Shown in pieces: positions 1 through 7,204 of a DNA stretch of 8,431 nt. Within the stretch, counting starts at the first letter, position 1; the number at the start of each line of letters is the position of its first letter. The notes under the pieces are model-generated. The model was not told the DNA's origin, did no database searches, and was given only the letters and a program-made list of their open reading frames with translations. The DNA lies in contig JAGHRU010000008.1 in assembly GCA_018066225.1 (NCBI GenBank), forward strand, positions 1 to 8,431, written 5' to 3'. Source of the stretch: Candidatus Equimonas enterica. GTDB lineage: Bacteria > Bacteroidota > Bacteroidia > Bacteroidales > Bacteroidaceae. Both the position numbers and the translations under genes were made by a program.

Positions 1-51
1 AACCTCGGCAAGCGCGGACGCAACTTGCACCGCAGTGTCAGATGCCTCTAA
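1..51 (+). CDS. possible 3' end of an upstream gene (partial)
   Basis: The first reading frame is open from base 1 and ends at a TAA at 49-51, giving a 16-residue tail that starts NLGKRGRN. It stops 29 bases before the gldK start, a spacing typical of adjacent operon genes. In some relatives, such as Porphyromonas gingivalis, the gene before porK is porP, an outer-membrane beta-barrel protein. The tail is too short to assign to that or any family. A chance open frame is equally possible, and a second frame is also open here. Confidence 0.25.
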   Translation, partial: NLGKRGRNLHRSVRCL

Positions 52-80
52 CCCTATACCGACATATATAATAAGAAGAT

Positions 81-1565
81 ATGAAGCACAACAGTACATT
101 CCACCATCCCCTACGCGCTCTCATGGCTCTCATCGTGAGCGTGCTCTGCACTGCTGCCATCACCTCTTGTATGGGCGGCTCTGGCAGGGCTATGCAGAAT
201 GGTGGCGAAGTTACGGGCTCTCGCTCCACCAACGTCGTAGAGCCTGCGCCCTTTGGCATGGTAGAAGTCAAGCGCGGCTACCTGCATGTCGGCATTGAGC
301 AAAACGACTCGCTCTGGGGTACTAAAATCCCAGACAAAGACATTAGCGTCGATGGCTTCTGGATGGACCAGACCGAGGTGACCAACTCGATGTATCGTCA
401 GTTCGTAGAGTGGGTGCGCGACTCCATTGTCCGCGAGCGTCTGGCCGACCCCAGCTATGGTGGTGACGAGACCTTCAAGATAGAGGTTGATAAGAATGGC
501 GACCCCATCAAGCCGCACCTCAACTGGAGCAAAGCCATACCTTGGCGCAAGCCCAGCGAAGATCAGGAGCGTGCGTTGCAGAGCATCTACACCTACCATC
601 CCATCGATGGCACCAAGATGCTCGACTACCGGCAACTCAACTACCGCTATGAGGTCTTCGACTATGAGAAGGCTGCCCTGCGCAAATACCGTCTCGACCC
701 TGCCGAGCGCAACCTCAACACCGATGTCGCCGTCAGTGCTGACGATGTCGTGATGATTTCCAAGGACACCGCCTACATCGATGACGAAGGACGCATCGTG
801 CGTGAGACCATCACGCGTCCGCTCTCCTCGCTCTACGATTTTCTCAACACCTATATCGTCAATGTCTATCCCGACACAACGTGTTGGGTCAATGACTTCC
901 CCAATGCCAACAACGAGGTGTATATGAAAAACTACTTCTCCTCGCCCGCCTACAACGATTACCCCGTCGTGGGCGTGACATGGGAGCAAGCACAGGCGTT
1001 TTGCGCTTGGCGCACCGACTACCTCCTGCGTGGCCTTGGCCCGCAAGCCCGCTATGTGCAGCGCTACCGCCTACCTTCCGAGATAGAGTGGGAGTATGCC
1101 GCTCGTGGCAAAGAGGGTAACGCCTTCCCGTGGGAGGGTGAAGAGAGCAAGAGCGAGAAGGGTTGCTTCTTCGCCAACTTTAAGCCCGATCAAGGCAACT
1201 ACACCGAGGACGGCAACCTCATCACCTCCCGTGTCGGCACCTATGGCGCCAACTCTATGGGACTCTTTGATATGGCGGGCAATGTGGCGGAGTGGACCAA
1301 CACCGTCTATACCGAGGCCGGTGTGCTCTCGATGGCCGACGTCAATCCCGAACTTCGTTACGATGCAGCCAAAGAGGACCCTTACATTCTCAAGCGTAAG
1401 AGTGTACGCGGCGGCAGTTGGAAAGACCCGTTGAGCTACATCCGCTCTGCATGGCGCACATGGGAGTACCAAAATCATCCGCGTTCGTTCATCGGCTTCC
1501 GCTGCGTGCGCAGCAAGGCCAGCAGCATCACGGGCTCGCAGAGCAAGAGCAAGGGCAAGAAGTAA
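81..1565 (+). CDS. gldK: T9SS ring lipoprotein GldK/PorK
   Basis: 494-residue lipoprotein of the type IX secretion system. In studied members it forms, with GldN/PorN, a large periplasmic ring attached to the inner face of the outer membrane. A basic and hydrophobic signal peptide (residues 11-29) ends at Cys30 (AAITSC), a relaxed lipobox suited to lipidation. The body has the formylglycine-generating-enzyme/sulfatase-modifying fold. It begins near Met60 (GMVEV), continues with FWMDQTEVTN, then VVGVTWEQAQAFCAWR, MAGNVAEW (from residue 398), VRGGSW and the closing GFRCVR. A long insertion lies between the N-terminal part and the VGVTW segment, as is usual in GldK. The stretch that carries the active-site cysteine pair in true FGE enzymes reads DPLSYIRSAWRTW here, with no cysteine, so a structural role fits better than catalysis. 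The ATG at 81 follows an A/T-rich leader and is the only start that preserves the signal peptide. It is the first of four consecutive T9SS core genes. Identity rests on motifs and gene order together. Confidence 0.95.
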   Translation: MKHNSTFHHPLRALMALIVSVLCTAAITSCMGGSGRAMQNGGEVTGSRSTNVVEPAPFGMVEVKRGYLHVGIEQNDSLWGTKIPDKDISVDGFWMDQTEVTNSMYRQFVEWVRDSIVRERLADPSYGGDETFKIEVDKNGDPIKPHLNWSKAIPWRKPSEDQERALQSIYTYHPIDGTKMLDYRQLNYRYEVFDYEKAALRKYRLDPAERNLNTDVAVSADDVVMISKDTAYIDDEGRIVRETITRPLSSLYDFLNTYIVNVYPDTTCWVNDFPNANNEVYMKNYFSSPAYNDYPVVGVTWEQAQAFCAWRTDYLLRGLGPQARYVQRYRLPSEIEWEYAARGKEGNAFPWEGEESKSEKGCFFANFKPDQGNYTEDGNLITSRVGTYGANSMGLFDMAGNVAEWTNTVYTEAGVLSMADVNPELRYDAAKEDPYILKRKSVRGGSWKDPLSYIRSAWRTWEYQNHPRSFIGFRCVRSKASSITGSQSKSKGKK

Positions 1566-1622
1566 CAGCCGCGTAGCCCGCTCCGCAGCAGCAAGTCATA
1601 ACATCAGCAAAATCACAACGCT

Positions 1623-2683
1623 ATGTCCAGCAAAATAAATTTAGTGGTACGCCTCCAAAACTGGATGGACTCTGTGCCCGGACAGACCTTTCTCAACTAC
1701 GCCTATTCGTGGGGCGCATCCATTGTCATACTCGGTGCGCTCTTCAAACTTACCCACCTCCCGGGCGGCAATGTCATGCTGTTTCTCGGTATGGGTACGG
1801 AGGTTATCGTGTTCTTCCTCTCGGCCTTCGACCGGCCTTTCGACAAGACGGCCGACGGCAAGGACTTGCCCGATGACTTCGAGACCGACGAGCAGATGGA
1901 GGTACGCATGGGGCTTTCGCCTGCTCCCGTTGTCGTTGCAAATACCGTGCCAACTTCCGATGAGCCCCAGCCCGAAGGGGATGAGCCCCAGCCCGCTGTC
2001 GTAGGTGGTCAGCCCGCTGTCGCAGGTGCACAGCCCGCTGTTGTAGGTGGTCAGTCTGCTGCCATCGGCGGTGGCGCAGGTGGTGGCACCATCATCATCG
2101 GTGGCGGTGGTGGCCTTGCGCCCGCAGCAGCCACAGGTGTGACGCCTGCTGCTCCCGCTGCTCTGGATGCCGTGGCCGAGGCCAAAGCCGCTACGCAGGC
2201 CGCTCTGGCGCAGTTGCAAGCGCAAGACGGCGATGCCACGATGGACGCAGAGGCCAAACGCTTGGCGGAGATTATACGCCTTGCCAACGACGAACTCTTG
2301 CGCCGCGCACAGGCTGTGCTCTCTCCCGAGATGGAAGATGCCACGCAGCAATATGTCGCTAAACTCCAGCAACTCAACGACACGCTTGCCGAGGTGGACG
2401 AGCAGTCGGCATGCCTCACCCGCGACTCGCAGGAGATGGAAAATCTCAACCGTACGCTCATCGGCATCAACAAGATATACGACCTCCACTTGCCAGCATC
2501 AGCAAGCAGGTGACGACCATCGAGGACATCAACGAGCAGACCAAGCAGTTGGCGCAGAAGATAGAGGAAGTCAATAGCATCTACGCCCGCATGATGACCA
2601 CGCTCGGCGTGATGGCCAATCCCGCAGCCGCCGCAGCCGCTGCTGCTGCTCCGGCCGCGCCGTCACCCTCCGCAGAAGCATAG
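1623..2683 (+). CDS. gldL: T9SS motor protein GldL/PorL, split by a -1 frameshift near 2489
   Basis: Inner-membrane component of the T9SS proton-driven motor; in studied members a GldL pentamer surrounds the GldM transmembrane helices. Two membrane helices are visible at about residues 25-45 and 50-69. Tyr28, Lys42, Glu60 and Asp70 match, in my by-eye alignment, the charged and polar positions of Flavobacterium GldL (Y13, K27, E49, E59). A low-complexity linker with heptad repeats (residues 113-175) leads into a helical coiled-coil-like cytoplasmic region. The first frame ends early at a TGA at 2511-2513 (296 residues), and its last six residues (PASASR) do not resemble the family. The -1 frame over 2489-2683 encodes the expected continuation, including LASISKQVTTIEDIN, KIEEVNSIYARMM and an Ala-rich tail. 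Joining the frames at 2489 gives about 353 residues with no gap. As the sequence stands, either a truncated protein is made or one base is missing. Family assignment is firm; intactness is not. Confidence 0.9.
1959..2063 (+). repeat. 21-bp coding tandem repeat in the gldL linker
   Basis: Five in-frame 21-bp units encode the heptads DEPQPEG, DEPQPAV, VGGQPAV, AGAQPAV and VGGQSAA. They are followed by a Gly-rich run (IGGGAGGG) and an Ala/Pro-rich stretch. The first two units are nearly identical at DNA level (both begin gatgagccccagccc). The array forms a flexible linker between the membrane hairpin and the cytoplasmic helical region of GldL. Such repeats can expand or contract by replication slippage in whole heptads without breaking the frame. 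Confidence 0.8.
2487..2492 (+). other. frameshift point in gldL
   Basis: Codons of the gldL start frame here are CAC (2487-2489) and TTG (2490-2492). The family-like continuation is read in the -1 frame from CTT (2489-2491) and then GCC AGC ATC. Re-reading the C at 2489 gives YDLHLASISKQV, in register with GldL homologs as I recall them (YELQLKSVSSQI type). The simplest explanation is loss of one base, for example CACCTT reduced to CACTT. No X-XXY-YYZ slippery heptamer lies at the junction, so programmed frameshifting is not favoured. A sequencing or assembly error and a true mutation cannot be told apart here. Confidence 0.85.
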
Positions 2684-2714
2684 TAACAGTGTCTCCCCAT
2701 AGACTTTTGAAGCC

Positions 2715-4268
2715 ATGTCAGTAAAGAAACGTCCGGTCTCCCCGCGTCAGAAGATGATCAATCTGATGTATATCGTGCTCTTGGCCATGCTCGCGCTCAA
2801 TGTCAGCAACGATGTGCTCAAAGGATTTACGCTCGTGGGCGATTCGCTCAAGCGCACCACCGAAAACTCGGCCAAGGAGAATGCGGCTATCTATCAAGAC
2901 CTCATCGCACAATATAAGGCCAATCCTGCAAAGGTGAAGGTGTGGTACGAGAAGGCTACTGCCGTCAAGGCGGCTTCCGACTCGCTCTACAACTTTGCCG
3001 AAAGGCTCAAATGGGCGATTGCCCGTGAGGCCGACGGCAAAGATGGCAACCCTGCTGCCATTCGCAACAAGGAGGACCTTGAAGCCGCTGGCCATGTGAT
3101 GCTTGCTCCCGTAGGCGGCAAGGGTGCGAAGTTGAAGAAGGACATCGAGTCTTTTCGCAGTTATATCGCGGGGCTTGTCACCGATCCCAAGCAGCGCGCC
3201 ATCATCCTCTCCAACCTCTCGACCGATGTACCCCGTACGGAGGACAACGTCGGCAAGAATTGGCAGGAGTATATGTTTGAGTCTATGCCGAGCATAGCCG
3301 CTGTCACGATGCTCTCCAAGTTGCAGAGCGATGTGCGTAAGGCCGAAAATGAGGTCTTGCACACCCTTATCGCCAATATCGACCTGAAAGACATCCGTGT
3401 CAATGAGTTGCAAGCCTATTGCTTGCCCGAGATGACCACCCTCTTCCCGGGTGACGAATTTCGCAGCCGCATCTTTATGGCTGCTGTTGATACTACGCAG
3501 CGTCCAGAGATTTATGTCAATGGTCGCCGCATCAGCCCCGATGGCTCCTACAACTTCCGCGTCGGCAGCCCCGGCGAATATACCTTCAATGGCTACATCC
3601 TCATGCCCAATGCCGCTGGCGACATCATCCGCCGCGAGTTTACGCAGAAGTATAATGTCATCGCGCCGCCCAACGGTGCTACGGTGGCCGCCGACCTGAT
3701 GAACGTGCTCTATGCGGGCTTCAACAACCCCATCAGTGTCAGTGCTTCGGGCATTTCGTCCGACAAAATCAGCGTCAGCATGTCGGGCGGCACCCTAACC
3801 GCTACGGGTGCTGGTAAGTATGTGGCGCGTCCTGCCAAGGTGGGCCAGCCTGTCACCTTCACCATCAGCGGTGTAGTCAATGGCAAGCCGCAGAGTATGG
3901 GCACCTTCACCTTCAAGGTGCGCAAGTTGCCCGATCCCACGGCCTTCATCCAAGTGGGTGATGACCACTTCCAAGGCGGCAAACTCTCCAAGGGTACGCT
4001 CTTGGCCACCAAGAGCATCGGTGCGGCCATCGATGACGGCCTGCTCAACATTCCCTTCCGTGTCCTCGGCTTCGAGTGCGTCTTCTTCGACCGTATGGGC
4101 AATGCCATCGTGGAGCGCAGCGCGGGTGCCAACTTCACCGAGCGTCAGCGCGATGTGATGCGCAGCCTACGCAGCGGACAGCGCTTCAATGTCAGCCATG
4201 TCCGTGCCATCGGTCCCGACGGCATAGAGCGTCAGTTGCCCTATGCTATGGAAATCATTGTCAATTAG
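2715..4268 (+). CDS. gldM: T9SS motor and periplasmic shaft protein GldM/PorM
   Basis: 517 residues, very close to the length of P. gingivalis PorM. It is anchored in the inner membrane by one N-terminal helix and extends as a dimer across the periplasm to the GldK-GldN ring. It is thought to pass motor rotation or conformational change to the outer-membrane complex. The N-terminus SVKKRPVSPRQKMINLMYIV is the family signature. Arg11, just before the transmembrane helix (about residues 14-33), corresponds to the conserved arginine thought to interact with GldL glutamates. Residues about 36-220 are a helical bundle (domain 1). After NELQAYCLPEMTTLFPGDEF, beta-rich domains follow up to the C-terminal part (FIQVGDDHFQGG to YAMEIIVN). 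The ATG at 2715 lies 31 bases after the shifted gldL reading frame and 201 bases after the premature gldL stop. The frame is intact throughout. Assignment is secure from signature, length and order. Confidence 0.97.
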   Translation: MSVKKRPVSPRQKMINLMYIVLLAMLALNVSNDVLKGFTLVGDSLKRTTENSAKENAAIYQDLIAQYKANPAKVKVWYEKATAVKAASDSLYNFAERLKWAIAREADGKDGNPAAIRNKEDLEAAGHVMLAPVGGKGAKLKKDIESFRSYIAGLVTDPKQRAIILSNLSTDVPRTEDNVGKNWQEYMFESMPSIAAVTMLSKLQSDVRKAENEVLHTLIANIDLKDIRVNELQAYCLPEMTTLFPGDEFRSRIFMAAVDTTQRPEIYVNGRRISPDGSYNFRVGSPGEYTFNGYILMPNAAGDIIRREFTQKYNVIAPPNGATVAADLMNVLYAGFNNPISVSASGISSDKISVSMSGGTLTATGAGKYVARPAKVGQPVTFTISGVVNGKPQSMGTFTFKVRKLPDPTAFIQVGDDHFQGGKLSKGTLLATKSIGAAIDDGLLNIPFRVLGFECVFFDRMGNAIVERSAGANFTERQRDVMRSLRSGQRFNVSHVRAIGPDGIERQLPYAMEIIVN

Positions 4269-4283
4269 CAAAAAAATTTGATT

Positions 4284-5435
4284 ATGAATCGTCTTCTCTT
4301 TATCACTATTCTCTCTCTCATCGCCCTTGCCGCTGTGGCGCAGCCTCCTGCGCGTCGCGCCGAGCAGGCCGAGCAGACGCAGACCCGCCAGCAGGCGGCA
4401 GCGAGTGGCAACCTCGTGGGAGCGGCCTACCGCGATTTCCCCACGGCGCAAACGATGCCTGCCGATGCTGCTTGGCGTCGCGACATCTATCGCTCCCTCG
4501 ACCTCTCCAAGGAGAAGAATGCTACGCTGTACTATCCTGTCGAGCCGATAAATGGCCAGCAGAGCTTGTTCAACTTCCTCTTCCGCGCCATACTGCGTGG
4601 GCAGATCAAGGCCTACGAGTACTCCATCGATGCCGTAGAGCACCTCGATGCCAAGCACCAGATACGCGGCAAGGCGTTGATGGACAAGTATCAGATCTAC
4701 TATGAGAGCAAAGACGGCAAGATACGCGTCAATGATGCCGACATCGCCTCCGTAGGTGTCGATGTACGGATGTACTACATCAAGGAGGCCGTCTATTACG
4801 ACCAGCACACCGCCTCTTTCCGCACCAAGGTCAAGGCCATCTGTCCTGTCCGTGTCAGTGGCTTGGGTGGCGAGGACGCCTTGCGCACGCCCCTGTTTTG
4901 GGTCGATTACGAAGAGGCTGCGCCACAGTTGGCCAAACTGATGCTTTCGGCTTCGAGTTACAACAACGCCGCCGTGGTCAGTGCCGACGACTATTTCACG
5001 ATGGCGCAGTATGAGGGCGATATCTACAAGACCTCCAACCTCCAAGACCTCCTCTTGGCCGATGTGGCCGAGACCCCGGAGGCGCAGCGCAAAGAGCAGC
5101 AGCGCATAGAGGGACAACTCACGCAGTTTCAAGACCATGTATGGGGGCGTGACTCTCTCGCCGTAGATGATGCCGCGCTCGAAGGGCTCGACGAGGCTGC
5201 CGCTGCCGATAGCGTAGCGGCTGGCGACGCGGCCAAGCAGGTGACTTCGCGCCGTGGCGTGACCGCGCGTCGCGGCAGTGCGAAGGCCAAGGACGACACC
5301 TCCTACACGGCTGCTGCGGCGCAGAAGCGTCAGCGCAGCAGTGCCACTGCTCCCAAGCAGAAGAAGCAGAAGACGCAAAAGGCCAAGTCTGGTAAGTCGA
5401 GCGGCGGACTCTCGGTGCGTCGCGAGCGGCATTGA
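4284..5435 (+). CDS. gldN: T9SS ring protein GldN/PorN
   Basis: 383-residue periplasmic partner of GldK in the outer-membrane-associated T9SS ring. A signal peptide (MNRLLFITILSLIALAAVA) with probable cleavage after Ala19 starts at the ATG at 4284. A TTG two codons upstream is also in frame, but the ATG gives a compact signal peptide and follows a run of A's 15 bases after the gldM stop. Family-like segments include AAWRRDIYRSLDLSKEKNATL, YYPVEPINGQQSLFNFLFR (residues 83-101), GQIKAYEY and VRMYYIKEAVYYDQHT. Residues about 295-317 are acidic and Ala-rich. Residues 318-383 form a basic low-complexity tail with about 20 Lys/Arg in 66 positions, which looks disordered. Gene order and the central motifs make the call; the tail varies in sequence and I cannot assign it a role. 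Confidence 0.94.
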   Translation: MNRLLFITILSLIALAAVAQPPARRAEQAEQTQTRQQAAASGNLVGAAYRDFPTAQTMPADAAWRRDIYRSLDLSKEKNATLYYPVEPINGQQSLFNFLFRAILRGQIKAYEYSIDAVEHLDAKHQIRGKALMDKYQIYYESKDGKIRVNDADIASVGVDVRMYYIKEAVYYDQHTASFRTKVKAICPVRVSGLGGEDALRTPLFWVDYEEAAPQLAKLMLSASSYNNAAVVSADDYFTMAQYEGDIYKTSNLQDLLLADVAETPEAQRKEQQRIEGQLTQFQDHVWGRDSLAVDDAALEGLDEAAAADSVAAGDAAKQVTSRRGVTARRGSAKAKDDTSYTAAAAQKRQRSSATAPKQKKQKTQKAKSGKSSGGLSVRRERH

Positions 5436-5473
5436 TTATTTTGTTTTCCTCAATTATAGCCATTGTAATTCCT

Positions 5474-6019
5474 ATGCTTCGTAAGTTTCTTTCCCTTTCC
5501 TTTGCCCTGCTCGTCGTGGCAGGCTGCGGGGCGCAATCCCCCAAGTCTGCCGCTCCCGCAGCCGACGCTGTTCAGTCCACGGCCGACTATGTGGTGCACA
5601 CGCTCGATAGTTCGCTCAGCGGCGTTGCGGCTTTTGAGGCCATCAAGGCCGAGTATGCTGGCCGTGTCGTCCTCTTCGACTTTTGGGCAACGTGGTGTGG
5701 CCCGTGTCGTGCGGCGATGCGCGAGATAGATGCCGTCAAGGAGGGCTTCATGCAGCGCGGTGTCGCCTTTGTCTATATCACGGGTGAAACCTCTCCCGAG
5801 GCCGATTGGCAGCGTATGATACGCGGCATTGCTGGCCACCACTACCGCCTCACCAAGCAGCAGTGGAGCGAACTCTGCCAGTCGCTCGCTATGCCTGCCA
5901 TCCCTGCCTACCTGCTGCTCGATGCTGGGGGTGGGGAAGTGTTTGCCAATCTCGGCGAGGGTGGCTATCCCGGCAATGAGATTATCAGCAACGCCATAGA
6001 GGTCGCGCTCACCAAGTAG
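5474..6019 (+). CDS. thioredoxin-fold (TlpA/ResA-like) lipoprotein
   Basis: 181-residue predicted lipoprotein. The signal peptide MLRKFLSLSFALLVVAG ends at lipobox Cys18 (VVAGC). Residues after the cysteine (GAQSPK) lack the acidic cluster that sends Bacteroidota lipoproteins to the cell surface, so a periplasm-facing anchor is more likely. The thioredoxin-like domain starts near residue 60, with VVLFDFWATWCGPCR carrying the redox pair Cys75/Cys78. The expected cis-proline is Pro144 (MPAIPAYLLLD), followed by the last strands and helix to the C-terminus. The family reduces or exchanges disulfides in periplasmic proteins; the substrate here is unknown. An extra Cys135 is present. The frame extends upstream to a TTG overlapping the gldN stop, but the ATG at 5474 gives a normal signal peptide and is preferred. 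It follows gldN by 38 bases and probably shares the transcript. A functional link to the T9SS is inferred from position only. Confidence 0.88.
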   Translation: MLRKFLSLSFALLVVAGCGAQSPKSAAPAADAVQSTADYVVHTLDSSLSGVAAFEAIKAEYAGRVVLFDFWATWCGPCRAAMREIDAVKEGFMQRGVAFVYITGETSPEADWQRMIRGIAGHHYRLTKQQWSELCQSLAMPAIPAYLLLDAGGGEVFANLGEGGYPGNEIISNAIEVALTK

Positions 6020-6040
6020 TGCCGACTTCGTAGAGCCTGT

Positions 6041-6084
6041 CAGCAGCGGCAGCAGTCACGAGAAGTGAACTGCTGCCGCTGCTG
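6041..6084. terminator. 16-bp perfect hairpin between convergent genes, probable bidirectional terminator
   Basis: The arm cagcagcggcagcagt (6041-6056) is exactly complementary to 6069-6084. Three more pairs (cac at 57-59, gtg at 65-67) can form inside the loop, with one bulged base. It starts 21 bases after the thioredoxin-like gene stop and sits between convergent genes, where a two-way transcription end is expected. Neither side has a clear T-run, so it is not a textbook intrinsic terminator. It could instead protect transcript 3' ends. Confidence 0.6.
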
Positions 6085-6097
6085 CTTTCGGGGCATG

Positions 6098-6188
6098 AAA
6101 AACGGTCTGCCCAGATGGTGAAAACTATCTGCGCAGACCGCCAAAACGCTCTGGGCAGATCGTTCGCACGGTCTGCCCAGATGCTTTT
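6098..6188. repeat. four-copy palindromic box array with exact 22-bp period
   Basis: Four 10-bp boxes of form TCTGSSCAGA begin at 6106, 6128, 6150 and 6172, each exactly 22 bp apart: TCTGCCCAGA, TCTGCGCAGA, TCTGGGCAGA, TCTGCCCAGA. Most are framed by AAAAC or ACGG on the left and by ATG, ACCG or ATCGTT on the right. The 16-mer ACGGTCTGCCCAGATG is identical at 6102-6117 and 6168-6183. The middle two units read as its reverse complement with three mismatches each. Units can fold individually, or pair as 1 with 2 and 3 with 4. The array fills the space before the 3' end of the minus-strand aldolase gene. There are no spacers, so it is not CRISPR. Function unknown. Confidence 0.85.
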
Positions 6189-6199
6189 ATGTCGCTTAC

Positions 6200-7204
6200 C
6201 TACTGTGCCAACTTGCCGTTGGAGCCGAGCACATTGACTATCTTGTGCTCGTAGAGCTTCTGTGCGCGCTCACGGGCAGGGCCGAGGTATTTGCGGGGGT
6301 CAAACTCGCCGGGTTTCTCTGCCAGCACTTGGCGCACGGCGGCTGTCATGGCGAGGCGGCTGTCGGAATCGATGTTCACCTTGCACACCGCACCCTTGGC
6401 GGCCTTGCGCAGTTGCTCCTCGGGTATGCCGACGGCGTTGGGGAGTTGGCCGCCGTAGTGGTTGATGATATCTACATCCTCCTGCGGCACGCTGCTCGAG
6501 CCGTGGAGCACGATGGGGAAGCCCGGCAGTTCTGTCATTACGGCATCGAGCACATGGAAGGCCAGCGGTGGGGGCACGAGGCGTCCCGTCTGCGGGTCGC
6601 GGGTGCACTGCTCGGGCGTGAACTTGTAAGCCCCATGGCTGGTGCCGATGCTGATGGCGAGGCTGTCGCAGCCGGTACGCGTGGCGAAATCTACCACCTC
6701 TTCGGGCTTCGTGTAGTGGCTCTCGGCGTGCGACACTTCGTCTTCCACGCCGGCCAGCACACCGAGTTCGCCCTCTACGGTCACGTCATACTGGTGGGCG
6801 TAATCGACGACCTTCTTGGTCAGTGCCACGTTTTCCTCGTATGGCAGTGCGCTGCCGTCTATCATCACGCTCGAGAAGCCCATATCGATGCAACTCTTGC
6901 AGGTCTCGAAACTGTCGCCGTGGTCGAGATGCAACACTATTTCGGGGTGGGCGCATCCCAGCTCTTTGGCGTATTCTACTGCGCCCTCTGCCATGTAGCG
7001 CAGCAGCGTCTGGTTGGCGTAGTTGCGCGCTCCCTTGCTGACTTGCAGTATGACGGGGCTTTTCTGCTCCACTGCGGCCTTGACGATGGCTTGCAGTTGC
7101 TCCATGTTGTTGGAGTTGAATGCTGGGATGGCGTGGCCGCCATCAATGGCACGCGCAAACATCTCGCGCGTGTTTACCAGTCCTAAGTCTTTGTAGTTGA
7201 TCAT
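6200..7204 (-). CDS. fba: class II fructose-bisphosphate aldolase
   Basis: 334-residue cytosolic zinc aldolase of glycolysis and gluconeogenesis. It cleaves fructose-1,6-bisphosphate to dihydroxyacetone phosphate and glyceraldehyde-3-phosphate. The N-terminal AIPAFNSNNMEQLQAIV is typical of class II. LHLDHGDS supplies the catalytic Asp94 and zinc ligand His95. VEGELG follows at 143-148, then GTSHGAYKF with zinc ligand His190, and LHGSSSVP with zinc ligand His234. NIDSDSR (277-283) binds substrate phosphate. Length and motif order fit the long class II forms found in Bacteroidota. The minus-strand ATG at 7204-7202 begins MINYKDLGLVNTREMF, with a good promoter match about 107 bases upstream. 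It is transcribed toward the T9SS operon and is separate from it. A tagatose-bisphosphate aldolase of the same superfamily is the alternative, but is less likely given overall similarity to recalled Bacteroidales Fba. Confidence 0.95.
   Translation of the reverse strand: MINYKDLGLVNTREMFARAIDGGHAIPAFNSNNMEQLQAIVKAAVEQKSPVILQVSKGARNYANQTLLRYMAEGAVEYAKELGCAHPEIVLHLDHGDSFETCKSCIDMGFSSVMIDGSALPYEENVALTKKVVDYAHQYDVTVEGELGVLAGVEDEVSHAESHYTKPEEVVDFATRTGCDSLAISIGTSHGAYKFTPEQCTRDPQTGRLVPPPLAFHVLDAVMTELPGFPIVLHGSSSVPQEDVDIINHYGGQLPNAVGIPEEQLRKAAKGAVCKVNIDSDSRLAMTAAVRQVLAEKPGEFDPRKYLGPARERAQKLYEHKIVNVLGSNGKLAQ

Noticed and set aside
111..1046. Long minus-strand open frame opposite gldK
   Set aside because: It is an antisense shadow of a clear gldK coding region in GC-rich DNA. 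Its protein shows no family motif.
2481..2495. Programmed -1 ribosomal frameshift in gldL
   Set aside because: No slippery heptamer is present at the junction codons and no obvious downstream stem was seen, so a one-base indel is the simpler explanation.
4167..5432. 421-codon minus-strand open frame opposite gldN
   Set aside because: It overlaps the recognisable GldN frame throughout. Its translation is Leu/Arg/Gly-rich with no domain, as expected of a GC-rich antisense frame.
6098..6188. CRISPR-like repeat array
   Set aside because: The units are 22 bp with no unique spacers, and the only differences are drift within the units. No cas genes are present.
6245..7186. 313-codon plus-strand open frame opposite fba
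   Set aside because: The minus strand carries every class II aldolase motif. The plus-strand translation resembles no family.
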